From Ktedonobacteria bacterium brp13 (GTDB lineage: Bacteria; Chloroflexota; Ktedonobacteria; Ktedonobacterales; Ktedonobacteraceae): a stretch of 64,000 bases of DNA. Under the pieces are notes generated by a model. The model was not told the origin of the DNA. It saw only the letters and a list, made by a program, of their open reading frames with translations, and did no database searches. The translations under genes were made by a program, and so were the position numbers. This document shows positions 53,008 through 62,497 of this stretch, one piece after another. The stretch covers positions 1,612,001 to 1,676,000 of the forward strand of contig AP024096.1 of assembly GCA_015099395.1 (NCBI GenBank). Reading direction: 5' to 3'. Each line of letters opens with the position of its first letter. The stretch's first letter is position 1.

Positions 53008-53322
53008 ATGATGACACCCTTTGAGGCATTGGCTGAGCCGGTACGTAGACGTATCCTGGACTTATTGCGCGAGCACCCCCGCCTGGTCGGAGAACTGGTC
53101 GAACTGCTTGACATGAGTCAACCTGGCATCTCGAAGCATCTGCGCGTGCTCCGGGAGGCTGGTCTGGTCCGTGCGCGCCAGGATGCACAGCGGCGTTGGT
53201 ACGAATTACGCTACGAACCTCTAACCGAGGTTGACACCTGGCTCGAACCCTATCGCCGGCTCTGGAATGATCGTCTTGACGCCCTGGAACGTCACTTGAA
53301 TGAGAAAAAGGAAGAATCGTAA
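53008..53322 (+). CDS. ArsR-family transcriptional regulator
   Basis: A 104-residue winged-helix repressor: FEALAEPVRRRILDLLREHP, then LVELLDMSQPGISKHLRVLREAGLVRARQDAQRRWYELR. The recognition helix is SQPGISKHLRVLR. No metal-binding Cys is present. It overlaps the next gene by TAATG, as usual for ArsR-SRPBCC pairs, where the regulator controls its own operon. Confidence 0.92.
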   Translation: MMTPFEALAEPVRRRILDLLREHPRLVGELVELLDMSQPGISKHLRVLREAGLVRARQDAQRRWYELRYEPLTEVDTWLEPYRRLWNDRLDALERHLNEKKEES

Positions 53323-53882
53323 TGTCCACATCGTCATACTCACACCCTTCGAGGAACCAGGCCGATGGAACACTTGAAACCCAGGCGAGTTCCACAATTG
53401 TCCGTTTTGAGCGCTCGCTCCCCCATTCCATCGAACGCGTTTGGGCAGCCATTACCGAACCGGAGGAACTGGTCGCGTGGCTGGCCGAGGCCGAGATCGA
53501 CCTCAGGCTCGGGGGAAGCGTTCGGCTCCACTGGCTCAATAGTGATGGCCCGGCCAGACAGGCGACGATTACGCAGTGTGAACCGCCACGGCTGCTTGAG
53601 TACCGCTTTGAGCCGCGAGAGGACGCCCAGTCTTTCTGGGGGGTGCTTCGCTGGGAACTGCAAGAGGAAGGCAATAGATGCCTGCTGACACTCACGCATA
53701 TTCTGCCCCTTTCCGCTACTCACTTGCCCGAAAAACTCGCTGGCTGGCATACCCATCTGGATTTTCTCGCGGAAGCGCTTGCTGGTCAGGTGGTCGATTG
53801 GCCTCGTTGGCCCAAAGAACGCTGGACCAGACACCACGAACACTATTGCCACGAACAGCTTTCGTCAGGGAACACGAGATGA
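53322..53882 (+). CDS. SRPBCC (AHSA1-like) domain protein
   Basis: A 186-residue START-like ligand-binding protein: IVRFERSLPHSIERVWAAITEPEELVAWLAEAEIDLRLGGSVRLHW, then EPPRLLEYRF and GWHTHLDFLAEALAG. The hydrophobic cavity fold binds small lipophilic ligands. Translation is coupled to the ArsR gene (overlap at 53319-53324). The pair is complete. The gap 53883-54086 holds only the lead-in of the next IS. Confidence 0.9.
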   Translation: MSTSSYSHPSRNQADGTLETQASSTIVRFERSLPHSIERVWAAITEPEELVAWLAEAEIDLRLGGSVRLHWLNSDGPARQATITQCEPPRLLEYRFEPREDAQSFWGVLRWELQEEGNRCLLTLTHILPLSATHLPEKLAGWHTHLDFLAEALAGQVVDWPRWPKERWTRHHEHYCHEQLSSGNTR

Positions 53883-54086
53883 GGAAACAGGTTACGAACT
53901 GAACAGGTTTTTCTCTTTGAGGCGAGCTTGAAAATGGAGTTCGCCAGGAGCAGTATCAAAAGCGAGCCAGATCATTGACCGAATCAAACAACACCGGCTC
54001 TTCTGCCAAGCGGGCGAGAACCTATCTTCTCGTCCGCTTTTTGACAACTTGAGCATTCCAGAGAGCTTTCGGAAAGCGAGTATCAC

Positions 54087-55537
54087 ATGCGTCCCTCAGC
54101 CTGGCATCCTCCAATTGAACCATCATCCTTTGAGCAAACCATCATCACACGCATCAAACGAGCGAAATTATTTGTCTTTCTCCGTTATCACCGTCACGAG
54201 CTCTTTGATAACGCTTTTCAAGAAGAACTGGCGACGCTCTATGCACCGAGTCTCCGTGGGCAACCTCCCATTCCGCCAGCGCAATTAGCTCTCGCTACCA
54301 TTGTGCAAGCGTACACAGGAGTCTCCGATGATGAGGTCATTGAAGCAACGCTGATGGATCGGCGCTGGCAATTGGTGCTGGATTGTCTGGATACCGAGCA
54401 GGCACCGTTCAGCAAAGGAACCCTGGTGGCTTTTCGGAAGCGATTCATCGCAGCGCAGATGGATCGCCGACTCATCGGGCGAACGATAGAGATTGCTAGC
54501 CAAAGTCAGGATTTTGGGCCACGAGCGCTGCGTGCAGCCCTGGATAGCAGTCCATTGTGGGGAGCCGGACGCGTTGAAGATACCTGTAATCTGATTGGTC
54601 ACGCCCTCAGAAAGATCATGCGCGTGGTAGCTGATCAGCAGGGAAGAGAACTGGCTGAGTTGGGACAAGAGGCTGGGGCAGAAATAGTGTGTGGAACGAG
54701 TTTGAAGGCAGCGCTCGACCGGGATTGGGATCAGCGGGGGCAACAAGAAGAAGCGCTGAACCTGGTCTTGAAGGTGTTGCAGACAGTGGAAACGTGGGTG
54801 CAGACACTGCAACAGGATGAGGTGGAACTGGCCGAACCATCGCTAGAAATCGCTCGCCAAGTGAAAGAGCAGGATGTACAGGTCGATGAGCATGGGGAAG
54901 CCAGTCTGGTCAAAGGTGTAGCAAAAGATCGGCGCGTCAGCGTCGAAGATGCCGAAATGCGTCACGGACGCAAAAGTCGAAGTGTGCGAATAAATGGATA
55001 CAAACGTCATGTCTTGCACGATCTGGATACCGGTCTCGTCCGTGCGGTGGGGATCATACCTGCGAATGTGCCGGAAGCGACCGTCACCAGAGCGATTGGC
55101 GCTGACCTGGAGCAACAAGGAGCGTATTTAAAAGAACTCCATATCGATCGCGCCTATTTGAGTAGCCATTTCGTGCATGAGCGGGGTGATGATTTGCAGA
55201 TCTATTGCAAAGCCTGGCCAGTTCGCGAGGGGAAGCGTTTTTCCAAGCAGGCGTTTACGCTGGATTGGGAACGGCAGGTCATTCGCTGTCCAGCGAAACA
55301 AGAAATGCCCTTTCAGCCTGGTGGAATCGTCCACTTTCCTCAAGAAACCTGCGCCCAGTGTCCCCTGAAAGCGCAATGTACCACCAGTACGAAAGGACGG
55401 AGCGTGTCAGCATTCATCCTGACGAAGCCTTGCTCATCGAGTTGCGTGAGCGCCAGCAGACTCCGCAAGGGCGTGCCCGACTACGTGAACGAGTTGCCGT
55501 GGAACACACCCTCGCACATGTTGAGGTAGGCCCAGGA
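54087..55537 (+). pseudogene. IS1182-family transposase, frameshifted and interrupted by an ORF-less intron
   Basis: RIKRAKLFVFLRYHRHELFD, LALATIVQAYTGVSDDEVIEATLMDRRWQLVLD and ALDSSPLWGAGRVEDTCNLIGHAL (first Asp) are seen. VDEHGEASLVKGVAKDRRVS and RSVRINGYKRHVLHDLDTGLVRAVG follow, then ELHIDRAYLSS (Asp) and a Cys motif (CAQCPLKAQC). Near 55405 the frame shifts by one; the true continuation (SIHPDEALLIELRERQQTPQ, then VAVEHTLAHVEVGPG) is in the neighbouring frame and stops at the intron beginning at 55538. After the intron only about 10 bases of exon (CGCTACTACG) remain before IS66. Confidence 0.8.
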
Positions 55538-56295
55538 GTGCGCCTGTTAGCTTATCGAGGAGTTGCTCAAAAGAGCCGTACTTGAGTAGTGGTACGAGGG
55601 GTAAGCGGCCTGCGTCCAACAGCGGCACTGTTGGGGGTGGGAAGCCCGCTGACAATGTACCGGATGGGTCTAGCCAAAAGACCCATCGGGCTACCCCTGC
55701 GACCTATGCTGACGAATGGGGAAAATATGACCCCGCGAAGGAACCTGCGTAAATGTCGTTACTACCGAAGAAGGAAATGGCTGATACCCTCTAGCCAAAA
55801 GGCACGGCGGCTGACTCATTGGTTTCCTGGTCCAATGAGTGCTACTTCATTGTCCGCCCAGCGTAAAGCAGGCATGCTAAGGGTTGCTTTCACTTCTCGA
55901 TAGGAAATCAGGGAACTCTCAAACCGCTTTCCCCGGAAGGGATGCGAGAATGCCAGCATGCGGCAGAGAGGGCGGAGGCGGCGTAGTAATCAAATGCTCT
56001 CCTGTAATGGGAGAGACACGGTGAAGGTCCGCCAGGGGAGACTCAAACGAACAGAAGATCAACAAGCGAACCAGAGAAAGCAGATGACAGAAGAAGTAGT
56101 GGGGCCTTGTTCTCCGGCATAGCGGGGGACCCCATGCAACAGGTTGTGCTGTGCTTCGACTGGTGCGCTCTGGAATGGATGACATCATCCATTAGTTTGC
56201 CGCTTCCTAGTAGCCGAGTCGAACTGGAAAGCCGGATGTGTTAAAAGGCACCTGTCCGGTTTGGAGCGGGGGAAAGGCCGTGAGGCCCTACCTAT
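55538..56295 (+). mobile_element. ORF-less group II intron (copy D1)
   Basis: Starts GTGCGCCTG (55538), carries domain V at 56229-56262 and ends CCTACCTAT (56295), 758 nt. It has no RT gene, so it needs a maturase in trans. It interrupts the IS1182 transposase on a codon boundary (VGPG | RYY). A nearly identical copy in inverted orientation lies at 57964-58722. They differ by a 1-nt indel and at least one base change. Confidence 0.82.
56229..56262 (+). ncRNA. Group II intron domain V (copy D1)
   Basis: AAGCCGGATGTG...CCTGTCCGGTTT, 34 nt with the AGC triad at bases 2-4, followed by a domain VI-like stem (GGCCGTGAGGCC) and the 3' end. Confidence 0.82.
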
Positions 56296-56305
56296 CGCTA
56301 CTACG

Positions 56306-57953
56306 TGTAAAATTCGTAACTATTCAGAAGGGCTATGCAGTTGCAGAAGAATGATCGATCTGCTAGAGTAGCCACATGACGAACGATGAAGAATTGGGAC
56401 AACTCCGATCTGAGAAGACGAAGTGGTACGAACTCTTGCGGCAGAAAGACGAAAAGCTGGAGCAGTCGTATCAGGCAAATCAGACGCTGCGTGAAGGACT
56501 CACACAAGCGATCACCGCCATTGAGTCTTTGCAAGAACGTGTCAAAGACCTCGAAGCGCTGGTCGAGTCGAAACAAGAGCGCATCAAAATCCTCGAAGGA
56601 CAGCAGGCCAAGGATAGCCACAATAGTAGCTTACCTCCTTCCTCCGATCGCTTCGTTCGTCCCCCGAAGAGCTTGCGACAAAAAAGTGGGAAGAAAGCAG
56701 GCGGGCAACCAGGTCATCGCGGGCACCATTTGCAGCAGGTAGAAACTCCTGATCAAGTCCTCATTCACCCTGTTGAACGTTGTGAGCGCTGTCAGTATGA
56801 TCTGCGAGCTCAAACCGCAGACCTCCCAGAGCGGCGTCAAGTGATGGATTTGCCGGTCAAACGACTCTGGGTCACCGAACATCGAGTCGAAGAAAAGCAA
56901 TGTCCCCACTGTTTTCACCTGACGCGAGCGTCCTTCCCCGCAATCGTGAAAGCTCCTGCGCAGTATGGGACGGGCATCCAGACAATAGCCACCTATCTGG
57001 TAGAAGGCCAGGCTGTTCCTTACGCTCGCGCCAGTCAACTCCTGCAGGAGCTGCTCGGCGTCCAACTCTCGGCAGGCAGCATCGCCAGCTTTGTCAAAAC
57101 GTGCCATCAGCAATTAGCCGACGTGGAACAAGAGCTCAAAGCGGGTCTGGTGAAAGCATCTGTCGTCAATCAGGATGAAACGGGACTGCGTGTCGGAACT
57201 GATGGATGGTGGGTTCATGTCTGCTCGACCGACCGACTTACCCACTATGCAGCTCACCCTTGCCGAGGGCGAGCAGGCTTGGATGCCATTGGCATTGCTC
57301 CTCTCTTTCGTGGCACCAGCGTCCACGATGGTTTGAAGAGCTACCAGGGATACTCCTTCACGCAAGCATTGTGCAACGTCCATCACCTGCGCGAACTGAC
57401 CTTCATCGAAGAAGAACTCAAACAAGCCTGGGCACGCAAGATGAAAGATCTGCTTTTGGACATGAAAGCCGAAGTTGAGCAGGCCAAAGCCTTGGGCCAA
57501 CAGGAACTCGATGTGCTGGTGCTGGCACGTTTGCTCTGCCGTTACGATGAAATCCTCAAAGAGGGCTACCAAGCCAATCCCCCTCCCCCACCGCCGAGGA
57601 AGACTGAGCAGTCGAAGCGCAAACCAGGGCGAGCCAAACAAAACCCTGCTCGTAACCTGCTGGACCGATTCTCCACGTGCAAATGGCAGGTGCTGCGGTT
57701 CCTGCACGATTTTGCCGTTCCATTTGACAACAATCTGGCGGAGCGAGATCTCAGGATGATCAAAGTACAGCAAAAAGTCTCTGGTTGCTTCCGAACTGAG
57801 CATGGAATCGCCATGTTCTGTCGCATTCGCAGCTACCTCTCGACACTACGAAAACAAGGTATTGCGCTCTTCTCTGCACTTAACAACACTTTGGCTGGGT
57901 ATCCTGTTCTTCCCACTTTTGCATGAGCCTTCTGAATAGTTACGGTTTTTACA
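56306..57953 (+). mobile_element. IS66-family insertion sequence
   Basis: The ends TGTAAAA(TT/AC)CGTAACTATTCAGAAGG match in inverted orientation (56306 rightward, 57953 leftward). The element is 1.65 kb with a single transposase gene and lacks the TnpA/TnpB accessory genes of classical IS66. Outside it on both sides is TATCGCTACT in inverted orientation, part of the surrounding intron-exon repeats; no direct target duplication is evident. Confidence 0.85.
56376..57926 (+). CDS. IS66-family transposase (TnpC type, intact)
   Basis: 516 residues. An N-terminal coiled coil (about 5-75) is followed by LPPSSDRFVRPPKSLRQKSGKKAGGQPGHRGHHL (basic linker) and a zinc-binding CERCQYDLR...CPHCFHL. The DDE core is SVVNQDETGLRVGTDGWWVHVCSTDRLTHY (Asp), GTSVHDGLKSYQGYSFTQALCNVHHLREL (Asp) and DNNLAERDLRMIKVQQKVSGCFRTEHG (Glu). 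It is full length and without internal stops, so the copy may be active. Confidence 0.93.
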   Translation: MTNDEELGQLRSEKTKWYELLRQKDEKLEQSYQANQTLREGLTQAITAIESLQERVKDLEALVESKQERIKILEGQQAKDSHNSSLPPSSDRFVRPPKSLRQKSGKKAGGQPGHRGHHLQQVETPDQVLIHPVERCERCQYDLRAQTADLPERRQVMDLPVKRLWVTEHRVEEKQCPHCFHLTRASFPAIVKAPAQYGTGIQTIATYLVEGQAVPYARASQLLQELLGVQLSAGSIASFVKTCHQQLADVEQELKAGLVKASVVNQDETGLRVGTDGWWVHVCSTDRLTHYAAHPCRGRAGLDAIGIAPLFRGTSVHDGLKSYQGYSFTQALCNVHHLRELTFIEEELKQAWARKMKDLLLDMKAEVEQAKALGQQELDVLVLARLLCRYDEILKEGYQANPPPPPPRKTEQSKRKPGRAKQNPARNLLDRFSTCKWQVLRFLHDFAVPFDNNLAERDLRMIKVQQKVSGCFRTEHGIAMFCRIRSYLSTLRKQGIALFSALNNTLAGYPVLPTFA

Positions 57954-57963
57954 GTGAGTAGCG

Positions 57964-58722
57964 ATAGGTAGGGCCTCACGGCCTTTCCCCCGCTCCAAAC
58001 CGGACAGGTGCCTTTTAACACATCCGGCTTTCCAGTTCGACTCGGCTACTAGGAAGCGGCAAACTAATGGATGATGTCATCCATTCCAGAGCGCACCAGT
58101 CGAAGCACAGCACAACCTGTTGCATGGGGTCCCCCGCTATGCCGGAGAACAAGGCCCCACTACTTCTTCTGTCATCTGCTTTCTCTGGTTCGCTTGTTGA
58201 TCTTCTGTTCGTTTGAGTCTCCCCTGGCGGACCTTCACCGTGTCTCTCCCATTACAGGAGAGCATTTGATTACTACGCCGCCTCCGCCCTCTCTGCCGCA
58301 TGCTGGCATTCTCGCATCCCTTTCGGGGAAAGCGGTTTGAGAGTTCCCTGATTTCCTATCGAGAAGTGAAAGCAACCCTTAGCATGCCTGCTTTACGCTG
58401 GGCGGACAATGAAGTAGCACTCATTGGACCAGGAAACCAATGAGTCAGCCGCCGTGCCTTTTGGCTAGAGGGTATCAGCCATTTCCTTCTTCGGTAGTAA
58501 CGACATTTACGCAGGTTCCTTCGCGGGGTCATATTTTCCCCATTCGTCAGCATAGGTCGCAGGGGTAGCCCGATGGGTCTTTTGGCTAGACCCATCCGGG
58601 TACATTGTCAGCGGGCTTCCCACCCCCAACAGTGCCGCTGTTGGACGCAGGCCGCTTACCCCTCGTACCACTACTCAAGTACGGCTCTTTTGAGCAACTC
58701 CTCGATAAGCTAACAGGCGCAC
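57964..58722 (-). mobile_element. ORF-less group II intron (copy D2, inverted)
   Basis: Reading the minus strand: GTGCGCC at 58722, domain V at 57997-58030, CCTACCTAT ending at 57964, 759 nt. It is a near-perfect copy of D1. The 5' exon matches D1's over GAGGTAGGNCNAGGA and the 3' exon starts CGCTACT as at D1. Its 5' exon borders the D-Ala-D-Ala ligase stump. Confidence 0.82.
57997..58030 (-). ncRNA. Group II intron domain V (copy D2)
   Basis: Identical to the domain V of copy D1 (56229-56262), on the opposite strand. The AGC triad is intact. Confidence 0.8.
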
Positions 58723-58738
58723 TCCTAGTCCTACCTCC

Positions 58739-58987
58739 ATTGGAGAGACGATGACGGAAAATCATACAGAGAAGATCCGCCGCTACGCTATCCAGGCATT
58801 TCAGGCTCTGGATCTCAGTGGTCTTTCACGTATCGACTTCTTCATCGATAAAGATACCGAGCAGATCTATATCAGCGAGGTCAATACCTTGCCGGGCTTC
58901 ACACCGATCAGTATGTATCCCAAACTCTGGGAGGCCAGCGGTATCCCTTACAGCGAGCTGCTGGACCGTCTGATAGGCGGTCTATAA
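58739..58987 (+). pseudogene. D-alanine--D-alanine ligase, C-terminal fragment
   Basis: The frame [73 protein letters not shown] is the last third of a Ddl ATP-grasp enzyme: Asp in RIDFF and Glu/Asn in SEVNTLPG bind the Mg ions. The N-terminal and central domains are absent, removed at about 58737 beside intron copy D2. An ATG at 58751 is in frame but cannot give a working ligase. An intact copy must exist elsewhere if this one was once essential. Confidence 0.85.
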
Positions 58988-58996
58988 TATCATTGC

Positions 58997-59356
58997 TCAA
59001 CAATTTATGTTACCCGTTTTAACTACTGTACCATCAGAACCTGTAAAGGTCATATTGACTGGACACTGCTTATGCAAAGCTTGAAAGTCAATTTCATTAC
59101 TCCCTCCAGGCGTAATTGTTCCTGATGAGATACCGAGATGGATATCGCTGGGCAGAACCACTACTTTCCAGTTGAAGGCTTGTGGAGAACGTGGATCATT
59201 GACTAGCTTAACTGAACATGTGGCTGGTGTGGTCGTTGAATTACAAGACGATGAAACCTGAATTGACACCTTGGATAACGGTGGCCATGAGGGGGTACAC
59301 GCAGTCATAAGCCCAAGAATGGCAAGAAAGAATAGGAAGAGTATCACCTGTTTCAT
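58997..59356 (-). CDS. Small secreted lipoprotein, unknown function
   Basis: 119 residues from ATG 59356, preceded by GAAAGGA. The signal MKQVILFLFFLAILGLMTAC ends in a lipobox (LMTAC), so Cys 20 would be lipidated. The mature part (VSSSCNSTTTPATCSVKLVN, then TITPGGSNEIDFQA) looks like an all-beta, Ig-like domain with three to four Cys that could pair. It lies downstream of a small membrane protein on the same strand. Confidence 0.7.
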   Translation of the reverse strand: MKQVILFLFFLAILGLMTACTPSWPPLSKVSIQVSSSCNSTTTPATCSVKLVNDPRSPQAFNWKVVVLPSDIHLGISSGTITPGGSNEIDFQALHKQCPVNMTFTGSDGTVVKTGNINC

Positions 59357-59460
59357 GGAAATATTTTTCCTTTCACCTAAAGCAGTAATTTTTTCAAGAA
59401 TCATTGTTTTTGTTGCCCCAGACCATTGTATATCCCAGGGAAGAACATATTTTATGAGCT

Positions 59461-59667
59461 TCACTCCATCTTTAGACGTTCGGGACGTCTTACAAAGAAG
59501 TAAAGGAGGGCACCAATAAACTGCGTAAAGAAGATAATAATTAACCAAAAAAGCATGGTTCTGGAAGATCGTTCGTGGACAAAACAATCATAAAGCATCC
59601 ACAACCAAAAGAGTATTACAGGTACAAGGAAGTATGGAAAAACATCTATGTATGTCCGATAAAGCAT
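59461..59667 (-). CDS. Small two-span membrane protein (PLDc_N-like)
   Basis: 68 residues starting at 59667 behind GAGGAGTGAG. Two spans, YFLVPVILFWLWMLYDCFVHE and TMLFWLIIIFFTQFIGALLYFFVRR, match the phospholipase D/nuclease N-terminal domain (PLDc_N) arrangement, with W..YD between and FIGALLYFF..R at the end. Stand-alone versions are common and of unknown role. The lipoprotein gene follows about 105 bases downstream. Confidence 0.75.
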   Translation of the reverse strand: MLYRTYIDVFPYFLVPVILFWLWMLYDCFVHERSSRTMLFWLIIIFFTQFIGALLYFFVRRPERLKME

Positions 59668-59859
59668 ATCTCACTCCTCAATTACATTTATCTATGGAAT
59701 AGTACAATATCTCTATTTTCTTATTCCGTAAGTAACATTTTACATTCTTAACTTAAATCAAGTAGAATTACTAAATTTTATCTTTTGAATATAGTATATT
59801 TTACTTCGATATTCAAGTTCTGAGTTTACTCCTGCTTTATCCAGATGCTTTTCTTGCAA

Positions 59860-59906
59860 GTACGAAGGTGACAAAAACATGGATTCGCGCTTTGCCACCT
59901 TCGTAC
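59860..59906. repeat. Hairpin
   Basis: GTACGAAGGTG (59860-59870) and CACCTTCGTAC (59896-59906) form a perfect 11-bp stem with a 25-base loop. No T-run follows. Confidence 0.6.
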
Positions 59907-59928
59907 CTGTTAAGTGTAAATGCGATCA

Positions 59929-60091
59929 TTAGATGAGGGCAAATTGTACAATTATCTGAGGTAATATTTGCCTGCACCTTTTTCTTGCCTTGGTTGCTCA
60001 AAGCGCTTTGTAAGCCAGTAAAATGATGTTGGTATGGCTGAAGAGTTCTTTGCTTTACCGCAGATAATTGTACAATTTTGCCCTCATCTAA
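59929..60091. repeat. 163-bp inverted-repeat element
   Basis: TTAGATGAGGGCAAATTGTA (59929 on) through GGTAA at 59964 recurs as complement at 60055-60091 with one indel and one mismatch. Confidence 0.8.
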
Positions 60092-60221
60092 TTCTGGGAT
60101 TTACAGCGGTAAGACGGGCAAACAGCTAAATAGATCATTAAAAAGGATACGTTGCAAACATTTTGTAGATTCTTGCTCGTTTTACCCGCTCATTGAATTG
60201 TCAAAATTTCCGCTCACAGAA

Positions 60222-60408
60222 TGGCTGATGGCCACTTTGGGGGCTTACTGCCTGTTTGCTCCGCATAAAGAAGGAAAAAATGAGAAAGCATGCTTTTCTG
60301 AAATCAAACTGCCCTCACACAGCTTCTCATGGGAAGAAATAGACCATTCCATGCCAGTGTTTCGTTGAAAGCAAGCGGTCAGTAAGCCCCCAAAGTGGCC
60401 ATCAGCCA
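60222..60408. repeat. 187-bp inverted-repeat element with 29-bp perfect ends
   Basis: TGGCTGATGGCCACTTTGGG through CTTACTG (60222-60250) and its exact complement at 60380-60408. Confidence 0.8.
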
Positions 60409-60542
60409 CAGAATTCCAACATTTACACCTCCAGCCATCGGCGCTGCTCCTCACTTAATCTCACGGGATAGCAGTAGTGATAGGCTCTCATGTTTGCGCT
60501 CCTTCTCGCGGACTATCGAACCTCGTTCGTTTTCTGAAACTT

Positions 60543-60684
60543 AGAGCGTGTTTTGTAAAGAGATTGAAGCCGCTTCCTGAGACGCTTCAGCCTCTGTGAT
60601 AGGTGAAGTAGGTGGAAGTATGTTAATGCTTGCCTACTCCTTCACCTTGTCTCTCGCTCTGTGGTTATTTGCAAAACACGCTCT
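60543..60684. repeat. 142-bp inverted-repeat element
   Basis: AGAGCGTGTTTTGTAAA (60543-60559) and its complement with one mismatch (60668-60684). The ends resemble those of a small transposon; no gene lies inside. Confidence 0.65.
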
Positions 60685-60766
60685 TAAAAGATGTGTCTCC
60701 CAGTTCTAGACAGAGGAACCGTTCGGGGAGAGGACCAGATCCTGGTCTTTCTTCCCTTTACGACGA

Positions 60767-61678
60767 TTAGAAGCTTCTGGCAGGCAAGGGCGTTGTTCCA
60801 TTGCTTACCGATAGTTTTCGAAGCCAGACATAGCCATCTTCCAACGTTGGCGATAAAGACTGGACTTCTTGCACTGGTCCGCGTGGTTCTGGCCCGACCA
60901 CATGGTAAAGCGTTCCCGCTTTCTGCGGCAGGGCCGAGATGATGCTCAACTCTGCTGGCAGGACATAGTTGGGTGCCGCGAGAAATTGCCAGGTATGACT
61001 GGCAGCGGCTTCGATTAACTGGCGTGTCAGGCCGTCAAAAACCAGTTGGCCTTGATCAAGCACTGCTAGGCGCTCACAGGTCTGACTGATATCCTCAACC
61101 ACGTGGGTGGAAAGGATGACCACACAGTTCTCGGTCAGCCCGGTTAAGAGGGTACGTAGGCGGATGCGCTCTTCGGGATCAAGCCCGGCAGTTGGCTCAT
61201 CGACCACCAGGATTTGGGGATCACCTAACAGCGCCTGGGCAATTCCCAGGCGGCGTTTCATGCCCCCTGAATAGGTTTTGATTTGGCAATCGGCGCTCCC
61301 AGTCAGGTTCACCACTTCGAGCAAGGCCGCGATTTGTCGGCGGCGCGCGGTACGATCATACAGGCGTTTGAGCAGGCCCATATAGTCCAGAAACTCGCGC
61401 CCGGTCAGGTCCGGGTAGAGGCCAAGCTCCTGGGGAAGATAGCCCAGGTGAGCACGGACTGCCTTGCGATGCGCAACCTGACCGAGATCAAAGGAATCAA
61501 TGACGACGCGTCCATTGGTAGGACGAAGCAGCGTAGACAGGATACGCAGCAACGTGGTTTTCCCTGCTCCATTTGGGCCAAGCAGACCGAACATCCCCTG
61601 CTTAATGTGCAGGTCGATGCCTCGTAAGGCTTCATGCGAACCATACCGCTTCGAGACGTGTTCAATCAGAATCTCCAT
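60767..61678 (-). CDS. ABC-2 transporter ATP-binding protein
   Basis: 303 residues from ATG 61678. Walker A is LLGPNGAGKTTLLRIL, the Q-loop LGYLPQELGLYPDLTG, signature TYSGGMKRRLGIAQALL, Walker B ILVVDEPTAGLDPEERIRL and H-loop VILSTHVVEDISQ. The C-terminal 80 residues are a variable extension. It is the last gene of a leftward operon with at least two permeases, so it powers that exporter. It closely resembles the beheaded ATPase at 44004-44728. Confidence 0.93.
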   Translation of the reverse strand: MEILIEHVSKRYGSHEALRGIDLHIKQGMFGLLGPNGAGKTTLLRILSTLLRPTNGRVVIDSFDLGQVAHRKAVRAHLGYLPQELGLYPDLTGREFLDYMGLLKRLYDRTARRRQIAALLEVVNLTGSADCQIKTYSGGMKRRLGIAQALLGDPQILVVDEPTAGLDPEERIRLRTLLTGLTENCVVILSTHVVEDISQTCERLAVLDQGQLVFDGLTRQLIEAAASHTWQFLAAPNYVLPAELSIISALPQKAGTLYHVVGPEPRGPVQEVQSLSPTLEDGYVWLRKLSVSNGTTPLPARSF

Positions 61679-61710
61679 ACCAATCTTTCCTTTCCAAGAG
61701 ATCCGCCGGG

Positions 61711-62496
61711 CTACTGTAAACTGCCCAGCAGGCGTTCTTCGTGATGCAGTAACCACCAGTTCCAAATGGCAAACACCAGAGCGACTCCCAGTAATGCCAG
61801 ACGGTTTGTCCACCAATCTGACGCATCTTGCCCTCCCGAGTAGGTGTAGGAAAGGAAAAACGGGTGAGTCGCCTGGATCGAGAGCAGTTTCTCATACAAA
61901 AAAAGCGAACCCGCTAGAGGAACTGCGGCGATTACCATACCAAGAGCGGCATTGCGCGTGGCCAGCGAGCTGAATAGCCCCAGCATACTCATAACCAGCA
62001 CGGGCGCCAGCCAGACGAGCAGGAGAAAGAGCGGACTTTGCTGCCTCGCGTAGCTGATTCCGTTTCCAAGCGACCAGGCCAGGTACGCGGCGGAACAAAG
62101 GAGCAGCATGAAGAAGGTCAGCAGGTAGCGCCAGGTCAACACTCCATACATTCCAGCACGCGTCGCCATCATCACCTCCAGCAGGGGATCGCCCACGAGC
62201 AGCGAGCCGGCGAGCATGCCCACGAGCAGCCCCGCGCCAGGCTCCATTACAAACCGGCTCAGTTCGGCGGCGCGGCTCAACCCCTGAGAACCGCCCGTGT
62301 GCAATTGCAGCCAGACCAGGCCACCGGCACCAAGAAAGCCGAGCAACATGAGCAGAAACAGCCACCAGTTGAGCAGGCGCAGGTGATAGAAGATCCACAA
62401 AGTAATCTCGCGCAAGGGCATATGTTGCTGCGCAGGAATGGGTTCGTACTGCAATGGTGAGGTGCTTCGTGAAGCGCTTTTCTCGCTGGTTTGCAT
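61711..62496 (-). CDS. ABC-2 transporter permease
   Basis: About 261 residues starting at ATG 62496 behind GAGGAAG. Six or so hydrophobic helices: WWLFLLMLLGFLGAGGLVWL, AGLLVGMLAGSLLVGDPLLE, YLLTFFMLLLCSAAYLAW, LFLLLVWLAPVLVMSMLGL, AALGMVIAAVPLAGSLFL and a final one near the C-terminus. This is the usual ABC-2 permease topology. It starts 1 base after the stop of the upstream permease gene and ends 32 bases before the ATPase gene. Confidence 0.85.
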   Translation of the reverse strand: MQTSEKSASRSTSPLQYEPIPAQQHMPLREITLWIFYHLRLLNWWLFLLMLLGFLGAGGLVWLQLHTGGSQGLSRAAELSRFVMEPGAGLLVGMLAGSLLVGDPLLEVMMATRAGMYGVLTWRYLLTFFMLLLCSAAYLAWSLGNGISYARQQSPLFLLLVWLAPVLVMSMLGLFSSLATRNAALGMVIAAVPLAGSLFLYEKLLSIQATHPFFLSYTYSGGQDASDWWTNRLALLGVALVFAIWNWWLLHHEERLLGSLQ

Positions 62497-62497
62497 G

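Larger units (their letters stand above)
59668..60766. other. 1.1-kb gene-free region made of four inverted-repeat units
   Basis: No protein gene was recognised. It contains a hairpin (59860-59906), a MITE-like element (59929-60091), a second (60222-60408) and a third (60543-60684), all of different sequence. Confidence 0.6.

Noticed and set aside
55919..56188. A conserved 89-residue protein duplicated at 55919-56188 (minus) and 58071-58340 (plus)
   Set aside because: Both copies lie within the ORF-less group II intron and are conserved because the intron RNA is; no ribosome-binding site or protein family was seen.
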